NCBI GenBank assembly: GCA_963708245.1
Contig: OY970201.1
Location: 4,154,001-4,218,000 of the forward strand
DNA length: 64,000 bases
Reading direction: 5' to 3'
Origin: CAVYXK01 sp963708245
Lineage (GTDB): Bacteria > Pseudomonadota > Alphaproteobacteria > Acetobacterales > Acetobacteraceae
Shown in pieces: positions 45,918-55,136 of this stretch. A model generated the notes under the pieces. That model ran no database searches. It was not told the origin of the DNA and worked only from the letters and a program-made list of their open reading frames with translations. Position 1 is the first letter of the stretch; each line of letters starts with the position of its first letter. A program made the position numbers and the translations under genes.

Positions 45918-47018
45918 ATGACAAAGCAAACGGCACGCGCGAAATCTCTCATTCTCAAATGGTTCGACGACAGCGGCCAACCATCGGGACTACGCGGCAG
46001 GCTTTCGTCAGGCATCGACCGCTTCTTCGAGGAGATCGCCAAGCGCGACCAGTGGTCGGAAAATATGACGGTTCTTCTAGGTGATCGGTCGGCACCACAC
46101 TTTCGGGCGTCCGGCCAAGGGTGGCGCGCTATCCCATGCTGTGAAGGTCTAGCGATCAGCACAGTCGTCCCCGGCTGGGGCTTCGGCTGGAGGAGTATCT
46201 TCATAGATGAATACGTCTACAACGTCCTCTCGTGGCTGGGCCACTACGCCCAACAGTACGTCCATCGTTCGCACGTCGCGAAGGTGCTGATGATTGCTTG
46301 GGAGCGGGACGGCGCCGTCCTTCACCCATTCGGATCGCAATCGTTCGGCCGGCGATACGGGCCGTTCCTCCCTCCAACACCATCAAGGAAAGCGCTCGCG
46401 ACCGCGGTCGAAGACGCCGTTACCCAATGGGGAAAAAACGAAACCGCTCCCCGCAGCCGATCCCGCTGGATGCGCAGAAACACGTTTGACCCAGCTATCC
46501 ATCAAGCCGTGTTCCACTTCCTTCGCGGTCAAACGCTCGTGTCCTCCGGATTCGATATCGAGGCGCTCGTCGCCTTCGACTGCGTACTGCAGTCATTGCA
46601 GACGATCGGCTGGGGCGTAACGGTCGGCGATCCGCGGCGTAACCGTACTGATCTTGTCGCGACGCTGGGCCTAAATCCTAACAATGGACCGCTCGCCGAG
46701 CATGTCTACTTCCTGAGGAACGAGTTTGCCGCGCATGCAGGCGGATGGCGTTGGTGGGACGCCGGCGAGTATGTCGGTGAGGAGTTCATGGAGAAGGTGT
46801 CCAGATTCACACTACGCGTCCTACAGCGGGCTGCCGATACGGAGCCGGGTGCGCGACAAATCGATCCGGGACCCAGCAGCTGGAGCGACTGGCTGATAGG
46901 GAGCTTCCCCCTCCTGTTTCGTGCGATCTGGTTTCCGGCCCGGGGGAAAGCGCACCGGGCGCGTGGACACTACCATCGCACGGAGGACCGTAGGAATCCT
47001 CGGACTATCGTGCTCTGA
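45918..47018 (+). CDS. Unknown protein with C-terminal HEPN-like motif
   Basis: 366 residues, no named family recognised. The C-terminal half is helical: EALVAFDCVLQSLQTIGWG near 216-234, then LAEHVYFLRNEFAAHAGG, where R267-N-x4-H273 matches the Rx4-6H signature of HEPN ribonucleases with the favoured polar residue after Arg. The N-terminal half has mixed strands (LAISTVVPGWGFGWRSIF) and an FDDSGQPSGLRGR start. Its 3' end overlaps the convergent CBS/HEPN gene by 14 bases. A role in RNA-targeting defence is inference from the motif and neighbourhood. Confidence 0.6.
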   Translation: MTKQTARAKSLILKWFDDSGQPSGLRGRLSSGIDRFFEEIAKRDQWSENMTVLLGDRSAPHFRASGQGWRAIPCCEGLAISTVVPGWGFGWRSIFIDEYVYNVLSWLGHYAQQYVHRSHVAKVLMIAWERDGAVLHPFGSQSFGRRYGPFLPPTPSRKALATAVEDAVTQWGKNETAPRSRSRWMRRNTFDPAIHQAVFHFLRGQTLVSSGFDIEALVAFDCVLQSLQTIGWGVTVGDPRRNRTDLVATLGLNPNNGPLAEHVYFLRNEFAAHAGGWRWWDAGEYVGEEFMEKVSRFTLRVLQRAADTEPGARQIDPGPSSWSDWLIGSFPLLFRAIWFPARGKAHRARGHYHRTEDRRNPRTIVL

Positions 47019-48090
47019 CCTCATCTAGCTGCTGGAGGAAACGGGAAAATTCGATCAGAAGGGCGATATCCTTCTCATTTGGATCAGGATTGAAATGCAT
47101 AACGTCGTTCCGGATCCGGGTAATCTTCCTTAGACTATCCGTGACTGTCAGGCGGTGGATAAGTGGTAAGCAGAGCCTGCTCCAGATCTGAGGCATCTCG
47201 ACCAGCCTTATGCATTCTCCTAGGGTTAGGTTGTCCACACGTTGGACGTCCCTATCACTATCGGATGGGTCGCGGGCCTTTCTCAGTTCGTCCTCAGAGA
47301 CCCTGCCATCCAGCAGCTTTCTTACATGCCGTTCGATTTCGGACAGCAGTAGGAAAGGTTCAGTCATCTGGTGAAACTGCCGGCTCAAGTCGGCGGCGGT
47401 CACGATGCCGGCAATCTTTTGCTCCCCATCTCTGACCAGCACGTATCCCACGTCCATGATCGTCGCTATAGCGTCGAATAAGTGTCTATCATTACGAATT
47501 TCATGCCAACCTTCCATGCAATGACGGACCAATTCGTAGTTCGCACCAAGTGCGACGCGTCTTGCAATCGATTTCCAGCTCACGACGCCCTTGACGGTCC
47601 GCTCCCCAATCATAACCGGCAGTTGTGAGAAGTCATTCTGGAGCATAATCGTAATCGCCTGGGATATTTCAGCGTCAGGGGCGACTGAGATCACGCCTCC
47701 GCTTGCTGTTGGAAGTCTTCCAATGCGGAATGTAGGATCAGGCGCTGGCGTGACAGGCATGTCGCCACCCCTTTCCTTGTTGCTATCCTTCTCACTCTCT
47801 TCTTGTGCGACGGTGCTGCTGTCCGGCGCTGGAGTATCCGCGAGCTTGAACTGGAGCTCGCCGTCAATCCACGGCTCACGAAAGTCGGGGTTCGTAATCA
47901 GGTTGAGGCTGGCGAGCGCCTTTGAAATGTCCTCGACAATGTAATACCCCCGCCTCTGGGCTCCAAACCATCGAAGAAGTTCTCTGACCGTAACGGGCGC
48001 GACGCTCTCGCCGATGCGTAGCTTCTCGGCCAGTGTGCTAAGCTGACCAGGTACCTTAGAACTCTCTGGAACACCGGCACTTGATGACAC
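47005..48090 (-). CDS. CBS-pair protein with C-terminal HEPN domain
   Basis: 361 residues. N-terminal winged-helix-like region (VTVRELLRWFGAQRRGYYIV), an acidic linker with EESEKDSNKERGGD, two CBS motifs (about 130-180: VAPDAEISQAITIMLQNDFS; and 195-240: DAIATIMDVGYVLVRDG), and a C-terminal helical domain ending LRKITRIRNDVMHFNPDP. R327-N-x3-H332 is the HEPN Rx4-6H motif. CBS pairs usually bind adenine nucleotides, so this looks like a nucleotide-sensing effector ribonuclease or regulator. The arrangement with the convergent HEPN-like gene is described in the findings. Confidence 0.75.
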   Translation of the reverse strand: MSSSAGVPESSKVPGQLSTLAEKLRIGESVAPVTVRELLRWFGAQRRGYYIVEDISKALASLNLITNPDFREPWIDGELQFKLADTPAPDSSTVAQEESEKDSNKERGGDMPVTPAPDPTFRIGRLPTASGGVISVAPDAEISQAITIMLQNDFSQLPVMIGERTVKGVVSWKSIARRVALGANYELVRHCMEGWHEIRNDRHLFDAIATIMDVGYVLVRDGEQKIAGIVTAADLSRQFHQMTEPFLLLSEIERHVRKLLDGRVSEDELRKARDPSDSDRDVQRVDNLTLGECIRLVEMPQIWSRLCLPLIHRLTVTDSLRKITRIRNDVMHFNPDPNEKDIALLIEFSRFLQQLDEVRAR

Positions 48091-48608
48091 TGGTCAGTCC
48101 CCTGTGTGGCGGTTGTCGTCTCGGCGTCTGTCCCGTCCGCTGGGGCCCCTGTCCTAGATGGCCGACCGGCACCACCGCCAAGGTCCATCTCGTAGCACAC
48201 TCGTGTTACTCGGCCAATGCTCCCCCAACCGCAACGAGATGGGTGCGAGGGCTCCCCGGGTCGGGCGACCGTTTCGTAGATCTCGCTCAGAAGTTGGAGC
48301 TCACGTGCCAGCCTGTCGATCCGATTATGTAATGGGCTATGGACTAAGTCATTTTAGATTTAGACTGCGGTTCTATTTGCCCCCGTGCCCGGGCATTCAA
48401 GCGAGCGCCGCTCAACCAAACTCGAGTGGACAGGCGAGTCCGCTCACCACCAAAGCAGCTGTCGGCTGAGCTACTCCGTTCCGGACTCGTTCAGAGACAG
48501 GCTCTAATCGCGGCGACCACCGTGGAGTACTTGTGGCCAAGCGCGGCGCTCATCTGGCCGGCCGGCGTTGGTTGGAAGCCGGCCTGCAAACCATCCTATC
48601 CCAGCCTC
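48091..48608. other. Gap of about 520 bp between the HEPN gene and ligA
   Basis: No gene I can support. A minus-strand frame near 48320-48200 reads HNRIDRLARELQLLSEIYE, which looks helical and could be the decayed start of an upstream gene, but it lacks a start codon and degenerates. Confidence 0.4.
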
Positions 48609-50702
48609 TCACCCGATATCCGCCAGCCCCCGCCACTCCTGCTCGGTCACCGTACGAACCCCAAGCTCCGTCGCCTTGCGGGCCTTCGATCCGGCATCGG
48701 CGCCGACCACCACCAGATCCGTCTTGCGCGACACACTGTCGGTCACCTTGGCGCCCAGCGCCTCGGCGCGCGCCTTCGCCTCGGGGCGGGTCATCGTCTC
48801 CAGCGTGCCGGTAAAGACCACAGTCTTGCCGGCGAGCGGGGTCCCCTCCGCGGCGAGGGATGCGGCATCCCCGATCGTCAACTCGCCGGCGAGTTCGTCC
48901 AGCGTTGCCAGATTGCGTGGCTCGGCGAAGAAATCCGCCAGCTCCTCGGCGATCGCCGGGCCGATGCCAACGATACTACCGAGCTCCTCGCGCGCATCGG
49001 AACCAACCGTCGTCGCCGCGATCATCTGGGCGCGCCAGTTGGCGAAGCTGCCGTAGTGGCGGGCCAGAAGCTGCGCGTTGCGCTCGCCGATGCGGCGGAT
49101 GCCGAGCGCGTAGATGAAGCGCGCCAACGGGATGCGCCGCCGCGCCTCGATGGCGCGCGCCAGGTTGCGCGCCGATAACGTGCCCCATCCCTCGCGCTTG
49201 GCGATCTCGGCCTCGCGCGCGGGCAGGCGGAACAGGTCGGCGGGGCTGGTCAGCCAGCCCTCGGCGTAGAATTCCTGGATGGTCTTTTCGCCCAGGCCGT
49301 CGATGTCGAAGGCGGGGCGGGAGACGAAATGGATCAGCCGCTCGACGCGCTGGGCGGGGCAGATCAGGCCGCCGGTGCAGCGCCGCACTGCCTCGCCGGG
49401 CGGGCGGACGGCGTGGCTGCCGCAGGCGGGGCAGATTTCCGGGAACTTGAAGGGCTTGGCGTGCTTGGGGCGGCGCTCCGGCACTACCGCCAGGACCTGC
49501 GGGATCACGTCGCCGGCGCGCTGGATCACGACGGTGTCGCCGATGCGGATGTCCTTGCGGGCGATCTCGTCCTCGTTGTGCAGCGTGGCGCGCTGCACTA
49601 GCACGCCGCCGACATTGACCGGCTGCAGCTCGGCGACCGGCGTCAGCGCGCCGGTGCGCCCGACCTGGATGCGGATGTCGGTCAGCACGGTGGTTGCCTG
49701 CTCGGCGGGGAATTTCCAGGCGGTCGCCCAGCGCGGGGCGCGGCCGACGAAGCCCAGGCGGCGTTGCAGGGCGAGGTCGTCGATTTTGTACACGACGCCA
49801 TCGATGTCGTAGCCGAGGCCGGCGCGGGCGGCGGCCATCTCGGCCTGGAAGCCGGCGGCTTCGTCTTCACTGGTCAGGCGGCGGGACAGGGGGTTTACGG
49901 TGAAGCCCCAGTCGCGGAGGCGGTGGAGGTACTCCCAGTGGGTGGCGGCGGGCGGCTCGCTGGCCTCGCCCATCGCGTAGGCGAACAGCGACAGGGCGCG
50001 GCCGGCGGTGATGGTGGCGTCGAGCTGGCGCAGGCTGCCGGCGGCGGCGTTCCGCGGGTTGGCGAAGACGCGCTGGCCGGCGGCGGCCTGTGCCTCGTTC
50101 AGGGCCAGGAAGTCGGCCTTGGTCATGAAGACTTCGCCGCGGATCTCGATCAGCGCCGGGGCATGGCCTTTCAGGCGCTTCGGGACTGCGGCCATGGTGC
50201 GGAGGTTGGCGGTGACGTCCTCGCCCTCGGTGCCGTCGCCGCGGGTGGCGCCGGTGGTCAAGCGGCCGTGCTCGTAGGTGAGGTTGATCGACAGGCCGTC
50301 GATTTTTGGCTCGGCGACCAGCGTCAGGCGGGCGTTGGGGGCGAGGCCCAGGAAGCGGCGGGCGCGGGTGCAGAATTCGGCGAATTCTTCGGGGCCGAAG
50401 GCGTTGTCGAGCGACAGCATCGGGGCGCGGTGGCGCAGTTTGGCGAAGCCGCCTTCCGGCGCGCCGCCGATCCGGGCGGAGGGTGAATCGGGGCGGATGA
50501 GGTGGGGGAAGCGGGCCTCGATGGCGGCGTTGCGGCGGCGCAGGGCGTCGTAGTCGGCGTCGCTGATCTCGGGCGCGTCGAGCTGGTGGTAGGCGCGGTC
50601 GTGGTGGGCGATCTCGGCCGCCAGCGATTTGAGTTCGGCGGCGGCTTCGTCTTCCGTCAGGTCCTCGACGGTGCGGAGTTGCTCGCGGGTGGTGGTGGCC
50701 AT
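48609..50702 (-). CDS. ligA: NAD-dependent DNA ligase LigA
   Basis: 697 residues from ATG 50702. Complete architecture: Ia domain (HDRAYHQLDAPEISDADYD), adenylation domain with the catalytic Lys in AEPKIDGLSINL near residue 120, OB fold, four-cysteine zinc finger (CPACG then CTGGLICPAQ) near 405-430, helix-hairpin-helix repeats and a C-terminal BRCT domain (LAGKTVVFTGTL). Seals nicks in replication and repair. A longer upstream frame runs through a dispersed repeat and was not used. Confidence 0.96.
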   Translation of the reverse strand: MATTTREQLRTVEDLTEDEAAAELKSLAAEIAHHDRAYHQLDAPEISDADYDALRRRNAAIEARFPHLIRPDSPSARIGGAPEGGFAKLRHRAPMLSLDNAFGPEEFAEFCTRARRFLGLAPNARLTLVAEPKIDGLSINLTYEHGRLTTGATRGDGTEGEDVTANLRTMAAVPKRLKGHAPALIEIRGEVFMTKADFLALNEAQAAAGQRVFANPRNAAAGSLRQLDATITAGRALSLFAYAMGEASEPPAATHWEYLHRLRDWGFTVNPLSRRLTSEDEAAGFQAEMAAARAGLGYDIDGVVYKIDDLALQRRLGFVGRAPRWATAWKFPAEQATTVLTDIRIQVGRTGALTPVAELQPVNVGGVLVQRATLHNEDEIARKDIRIGDTVVIQRAGDVIPQVLAVVPERRPKHAKPFKFPEICPACGSHAVRPPGEAVRRCTGGLICPAQRVERLIHFVSRPAFDIDGLGEKTIQEFYAEGWLTSPADLFRLPAREAEIAKREGWGTLSARNLARAIEARRRIPLARFIYALGIRRIGERNAQLLARHYGSFANWRAQMIAATTVGSDAREELGSIVGIGPAIAEELADFFAEPRNLATLDELAGELTIGDAASLAAEGTPLAGKTVVFTGTLETMTRPEAKARAEALGAKVTDSVSRKTDLVVVGADAGSKARKATELGVRTVTEQEWRGLADIG

Positions 50703-50787
50703 GGCAGATGCGGATTCCGCTTTTGCTGTCCTATCCGTGTCATTGGGAGCTAAGTGAGGCAATCTCCGGCTCAGGTGTACTGCCCCC

Positions 50788-50846
50788 GGCACCCTCACCC
50801 GCCGCGCTGCCGCGCGGCGACCTCTCCCGCAGCGCGGGAGAGGTGT
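50788..50846. repeat. Dispersed palindromic repeat, family A (copy 4)
   Basis: GGCACCCTCACCCGCCGCGC, CGCGCGGCG, then CCTCTCCCGCAGCGCGGGAGAGG. Sits between the VWA gene's end and ligA's start; it would end the second sox operon. Confidence 0.8.
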
Positions 50847-50855
50847 ACGGGGACC

Positions 50856-51623
50856 CTAGCGTTTGCCGCTGAGATGCTCGAGTAGGACCAGCGCGCCGGG
50901 CATCTCGGCGCGCTTGCGCTGCAGCAGCTCGGTGCCGCCGACGGCGTACACGGCGACTGCTGCCAGCAGCTCGCGCAGCTTGTGTGGTGCGTTGGCGTCG
51001 AAGGGCAGGACGGCGCCGCCGGTGCGGCGGGCCAGGTCGAGGAATGTTTCTGCGTCCAGCCGTGCCGAGGGGTCGGTGGTATCGTGCAGAACGAACAGCT
51101 TGATGCCGCGCAGGCCGAGCGCGTCGGCCAGCATTCGGCCTTGGCGGAGGGATTCTTCGTAGACGTCGCCGATGTAGACGATCACGCGCACGCCGGGGCG
51201 CGCGAGGCTGGTGCGCAGGATCGCCAGCAGTCGCGTGCGGCCGGCGATGCAGGTGATGCCGGCGGCGCGGTCGCGCAGTGTTCTGGGGTCGGAGGTGAAG
51301 TCGGTGAAGGTGTGCAGGCGCGAGCCGCCGTGGACGGCGAGGGCGACGTCTAGCTCGCCGGGCAGGGCTTGCACGAGGGCATCGGTGACCTTGCGCGCGG
51401 TGGCCCAGGCGGGCTCGCGGGAGGCGGTGGCGTCGAAGCCGAACACGAGGCGTGGGCGATGGGGGATGTCTTCGGTTGGGGGGGCGAGCGTAGCGGGTGC
51501 GGGGTGCGGTGTCAGTGCGGCGAGCCAGGCGCGGACGCGGGCGACGAGGCCGCCGCCGGTGGGTTTCGGCGGTGGGCCGTTCGTGTAGGGCACGAGGACG
51601 AAATTCTGGTCGCGCTCGGGCAT
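50856..51623 (-). CDS. VWA-domain protein coupled to the second sox operon
   Basis: 255 residues, no signal peptide. The core is a von Willebrand A fold: VFGFDATASREPAWATARKV near 60-80 gives a D-x-T-x-S version of the MIDAS metal site, then VIVYIGDVYEESLRQG and LFVLHDTTDPSARLD supply further acidic loops. The N-terminal about 50 residues are Pro-rich. ATG overlaps the soxG2 stop by one base, so it is translated with the sarcosine oxidase genes. VWA proteins often assist assembly or metal/cofactor insertion in partner complexes; here that role is inference. Confidence 0.8.
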   Translation of the reverse strand: MPERDQNFVLVPYTNGPPPKPTGGGLVARVRAWLAALTPHPAPATLAPPTEDIPHRPRLVFGFDATASREPAWATARKVTDALVQALPGELDVALAVHGGSRLHTFTDFTSDPRTLRDRAAGITCIAGRTRLLAILRTSLARPGVRVIVYIGDVYEESLRQGRMLADALGLRGIKLFVLHDTTDPSARLDAETFLDLARRTGGAVLPFDANAPHKLRELLAAVAVYAVGGTELLQRKRAEMPGALVLLEHLSGKR

Positions 51624-52216
51624 CAGGCGATCTCGTATCCGACGCTGTCGGCGGCTTGGCGGACTGCTTCGGCGAACCAGCCGGCGTAGCTTGCCGGGAC
51701 GATGAGATCGAAGCTTGGGGTGTCGTCGCGTTGATGCAATAGGGTGGGGAGTTCCGCGATCGGGGTGGCAGCGACACAGCCGGTGCGGAAGGTGCGCGGG
51801 TGCAGGTCTAGGCGGCAGATGCGGGCCAGCACGTCGCGGGCTTTGCTGCCGGAGATGTGCAGCACGGCCCGGCCTTGGGTCTGGTCAACGACTGAGCCGG
51901 AAGTGGCGCAGGCTTGCTTTACTGATGCGGCGAGCGTGCCTGGTGGGGCTGGCGGGGCTATCAGCAGCCATGTGGAGGGGTGCATCCAGAGTGCGGTGAG
52001 GTCGCCGGCGGTGGCGGCGCGGCCGGACGGCGGCAGGTCCATGCCGAATGCGGTGCGTATGGTGCCGGTTAGGGTTTCGGACTGCTCTCGGCGCGCTGAT
52101 AGTTGCACCAGGGAGTATCGAGGGGTGGTGATCCGAACTGGTGTGTCGGTTGGGGCGCCGTGGCGGCCGGGTGGCAAGGCGGCGCCAAATGGGCAGGCCG
52201 GTTCAGGCGCGGACAC
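51623..52216 (-). CDS. soxG: Sarcosine oxidase gamma subunit, copy 2
   Basis: 197 residues, longer than copy 1. ALWMHPSTWLLIAPP corresponds to the WLGPDEWLLLAP block of copy 1, and SVVDQTQGRAVLHISG to the SHRTVAVEVRG block. Overlaps soxA2 by 14 bases. Sequence identity between the two gamma subunits looks low. Confidence 0.85.
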   Translation of the reverse strand: MSAPEPACPFGAALPPGRHGAPTDTPVRITTPRYSLVQLSARREQSETLTGTIRTAFGMDLPPSGRAATAGDLTALWMHPSTWLLIAPPAPPGTLAASVKQACATSGSVVDQTQGRAVLHISGSKARDVLARICRLDLHPRTFRTGCVAATPIAELPTLLHQRDDTPSFDLIVPASYAGWFAEAVRQAADSVGYEIA

Positions 52217-55136
52217 GCACGTTCTCCGGATCGACGAAATGCGGGCTTACGATTTCGACGTCGGTGGTTTCGTTCTTCAGGGGGAATGCTGCTTGCAGGC
52301 GCGTGCCGATCCGTTGCGTGGGGTTGCTTAATAATGCGAGGCCGATCCAGCGCTCTAGTTCGACCGAGCGGGTCACGCTGGTGATCCAGCCGAGGCTTTT
52401 GGTGGTTCCGGTTTCAACCAGATGTGCGCCGGCTCGCAATTCTGTGGTGCGGTTGGATGGCATTACGCCGACTAGGCGCGGGCGGCTGGGGTCGGTAAGG
52501 CCGGGGCGGCCGGCGAGCACGCGGCCGATGAAATCGCCGCGGGGCTTCAGCATGCGGCCGAGTCCGAGATCGGCGGCCGTGGTTTGGCCGTTCAGCTCCG
52601 GTCCTGCCACGTGGCCTTTCTCAATGCGCAGCAGGCTGAGGGCTTCCACGCCGTAGGGCTGGATGCCGAAGGTGGCGCCGGCCTGCAGGATCGCTTCCCA
52701 GACGGGGAGGCCGTATCCCCAGGGCGTGGCGACTTCGTAGGCGAGCTCGCCGGAGAAGCTGATGCGGAAGAGGCGGACGGGGCAGTCCGCGAGTTCGGTG
52801 TCGCCGACCGCCATGAAGGGGAAGGATTGGTTCGACAGGTCGAGGCCGCGGACGACCTGAAGCAGCGTGTCGCGGGCCCTCGGGCCGGCGATCGACATCG
52901 AGGCGAAGGTGTCGGTGACGGAGGCTAGCTGCACGTCTAGCTCGGGCCAGCACGTTTGCAGATGAAACTCAAGATGCGCCAGCACAGCCTCGGCATTCGC
53001 CGTGGTGGTGGTGACGAAGAAATGGTCTGGTGCGAGGCGGGAGACGGTGCCGTCGTCGAAGGCGATGCCGTCCTCGCGCAGCATCAGGCCGTAGCGGGCG
53101 CGGCCGATCGGCAGGGTGGACATCGTGTTGGTATAGACCCGGTCGAGGAACGTCGCCGCCTCGCTGCCCTGCACGTCGATCTTGCCGAGCGTTGAGACGT
53201 CACAGATGCCGACGGCGCGACGCACCGCGCGGGCCTCGCGCAGCACGCTGGCCCAGTCGTCGGCGTCGCCGGCGGTCTTGTAGAAGCCGGGGCGCAGCCA
53301 GGCGCCGGCGTCCATGAACTGGGCCCCGTGGCGCGCGTGCCAGTCGTGCATCGGTGTCAGCCGCAGCGGGGCATAATGGTGACCGATACGGGCGCCGGCG
53401 ATGGCACCCCAAGTAACTGGTGTAACGAAGGGGCGGAAGGTTGGCAGGCCGACATCCTGCACGCGCTCGCGGCGGGCCTCGGCCAGCACCGCGGCGCCGA
53501 CAAGGCCGCCGGTCTTGCCTTGCTCGGTGCCCATCGTGTGGGTGGTGTAGCGCTTGGTGTGCTCGATATGGCGGTAGCCTTCGCGGCAGGCCAAGCGGAT
53601 GTCGTCTGTGGTGACGTCGTCCTGGATGTCGACGAAGGCCTTGCCGCGTCCCTTCACTTCCCACACGGGCTGCACGGTGGGATCGGGCGCATCGCCGGTG
53701 GGAAGGTCGATGTTGGCGTTGGCAACGAAACCGGCTGTGGCGGCGGCAGCTCCGGCGCGCGCACCGTCGGCGGCTGCCGCGGCGATGCCGGCGATGCCGG
53801 CGGCGGCACCTGCCGAATGCTGTGCCTGCACCGGGGCGTCGGGCACGAAGGTCGCCAGCCGGTCGTCCCAGACGAGCGGGGTGCCGGACTGGCTGGCGAG
53901 GTGCACCGCAGGATTGATGCCGCCGGAGACGCACAGCAGATCGGCGGCAATGCGTGTTTCATTGCCATCATGCGTGCGAATACGGACGCTGTGCAGCGAC
54001 AGCCGGCCAGCGGTGCCGGTGACCGACGCGCTGGTCCATACTGTTATGCCGCGTTCGCGTGCCGCGGCGGCGCCGGCGGAGTCGCGTCGCGCATCGACCA
54101 CGCCGGCGATCTCCACTTCGGCTTCCTGCAAAGCGAACAGGCTGTCATACGCAGCGTCGTTGTTGGCGAACAACAGCGCGCGGCGGCCGGCTCGGACGCC
54201 GAACCGCGTGGCGTAAGTCTGTGCCGCACCGGCAAGCATTACGCCTGGCCGGTCGTTGCCAGGGAAAGCAATGAAGCGCTCGTGCGCGCCGGTTGCCAGC
54301 ACCACCGATCGAGCGCGGATGTTCCAGTAGCGCTGGCGCGGCGTGTGCGGCGGTGGCTCCCGCAGGTGGTCGGCGACGCGCTCCACCGCGCCCAGCATGT
54401 TGTGGTCGTAATAGCCGAATGCGGTGGTGCGCGGCAGCAGCGTCACCTCGGGCATGGCGGCGAGCGCGGCCAGCGTCTGCTCGCGCCACAGCTCGTGCGG
54501 GCGCTCGGCGAGCAGCCCGCCGCCCAGCAGGAAATCCTGCTCGCACAGGATCACCCGGGCGCCTGCCTCGCCGGCAACACGAGCCGCCGCGAGTCCGGCC
54601 GCACCGCTGCCCACCACCAGTACGTCGCAATGCGCGTGCATGGCTTCGTAGCGGTCGGGATCGGGAACGCCGGAGGCACGGCCCAGCCCAGCGGCGCGGC
54701 GGATCCAGGGCTCGTACAGTTTCTCCCAGAATGATGCCGGCCACATGAAGGTCTTGTAGTAGAAGCCGGCGGCGAGGAGGGGCGCGGCAAGGCCGGCGGC
54801 CGCCATCAGGTCAAATCGGAGCGATGGAAACCGGTTTTGGCTGGCGGCTTCCAGGCCGTCGTAGAGCTCGACCAACGTCATGCGCGTGTTGGGTTCGCGG
54901 CGTGCGCCGGTGCGCATTTCGGCGAGCGCGTTGGGTTCCTCGGCGCCGGCGGCGAAGACGCCGCGCGGGCGATGCAGCTTGAAGCTGCGGCCGACCAGGC
55001 GCACGCCGTTCGCCAGCAGCGCCGAGGCGAGCGTGTCGCCAGGGTGACCTTGGTAGGCGCGGCCGTCGAATTGGAAGTGGAGCGTGCGGCTGCGGTCGAT
55101 ATGGCCGCCCGATGTTGTGCGGAACTGCCGGTTCAT
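52203..55136 (-). CDS. soxA: Sarcosine oxidase alpha subunit, copy 2
   Basis: 977 residues from ATG 55136. Same domain order as copy 1: ferredoxin-like domain (QGHPGDTLASALLANG), dinucleotide-binding core starting CDVLVVGSGAAGLAAARVAG, linker, and GCV_T domain at the C-terminus (PYGVEALSLLRIEKGHVAG). An alanine-rich insert near residue 485 (AAAGIAGIAAAAADGARAG) is not in copy 1. Start overlaps the soxD2 stop by 4 bases. Confidence 0.93.
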   Translation of the reverse strand: MNRQFRTTSGGHIDRSRTLHFQFDGRAYQGHPGDTLASALLANGVRLVGRSFKLHRPRGVFAAGAEEPNALAEMRTGARREPNTRMTLVELYDGLEAASQNRFPSLRFDLMAAAGLAAPLLAAGFYYKTFMWPASFWEKLYEPWIRRAAGLGRASGVPDPDRYEAMHAHCDVLVVGSGAAGLAAARVAGEAGARVILCEQDFLLGGGLLAERPHELWREQTLAALAAMPEVTLLPRTTAFGYYDHNMLGAVERVADHLREPPPHTPRQRYWNIRARSVVLATGAHERFIAFPGNDRPGVMLAGAAQTYATRFGVRAGRRALLFANNDAAYDSLFALQEAEVEIAGVVDARRDSAGAAAARERGITVWTSASVTGTAGRLSLHSVRIRTHDGNETRIAADLLCVSGGINPAVHLASQSGTPLVWDDRLATFVPDAPVQAQHSAGAAAGIAGIAAAAADGARAGAAAATAGFVANANIDLPTGDAPDPTVQPVWEVKGRGKAFVDIQDDVTTDDIRLACREGYRHIEHTKRYTTHTMGTEQGKTGGLVGAAVLAEARRERVQDVGLPTFRPFVTPVTWGAIAGARIGHHYAPLRLTPMHDWHARHGAQFMDAGAWLRPGFYKTAGDADDWASVLREARAVRRAVGICDVSTLGKIDVQGSEAATFLDRVYTNTMSTLPIGRARYGLMLREDGIAFDDGTVSRLAPDHFFVTTTTANAEAVLAHLEFHLQTCWPELDVQLASVTDTFASMSIAGPRARDTLLQVVRGLDLSNQSFPFMAVGDTELADCPVRLFRISFSGELAYEVATPWGYGLPVWEAILQAGATFGIQPYGVEALSLLRIEKGHVAGPELNGQTTAADLGLGRMLKPRGDFIGRVLAGRPGLTDPSRPRLVGVMPSNRTTELRAGAHLVETGTTKSLGWITSVTRSVELERWIGLALLSNPTQRIGTRLQAAFPLKNETTDVEIVSPHFVDPENVRVRA

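Noticed and set aside
50703..50798. Extended N-terminus for LigA starting at 50798
   Set aside because: The extra residues run into the dispersed repeat and do not match LigA; ATG 50702 gives the normal start.
52944..54734. Long plus-strand frames (up to about 470 codons) opposite soxA2
   Set aside because: No recognisable domain; the minus strand encodes a full, conserved SoxA.
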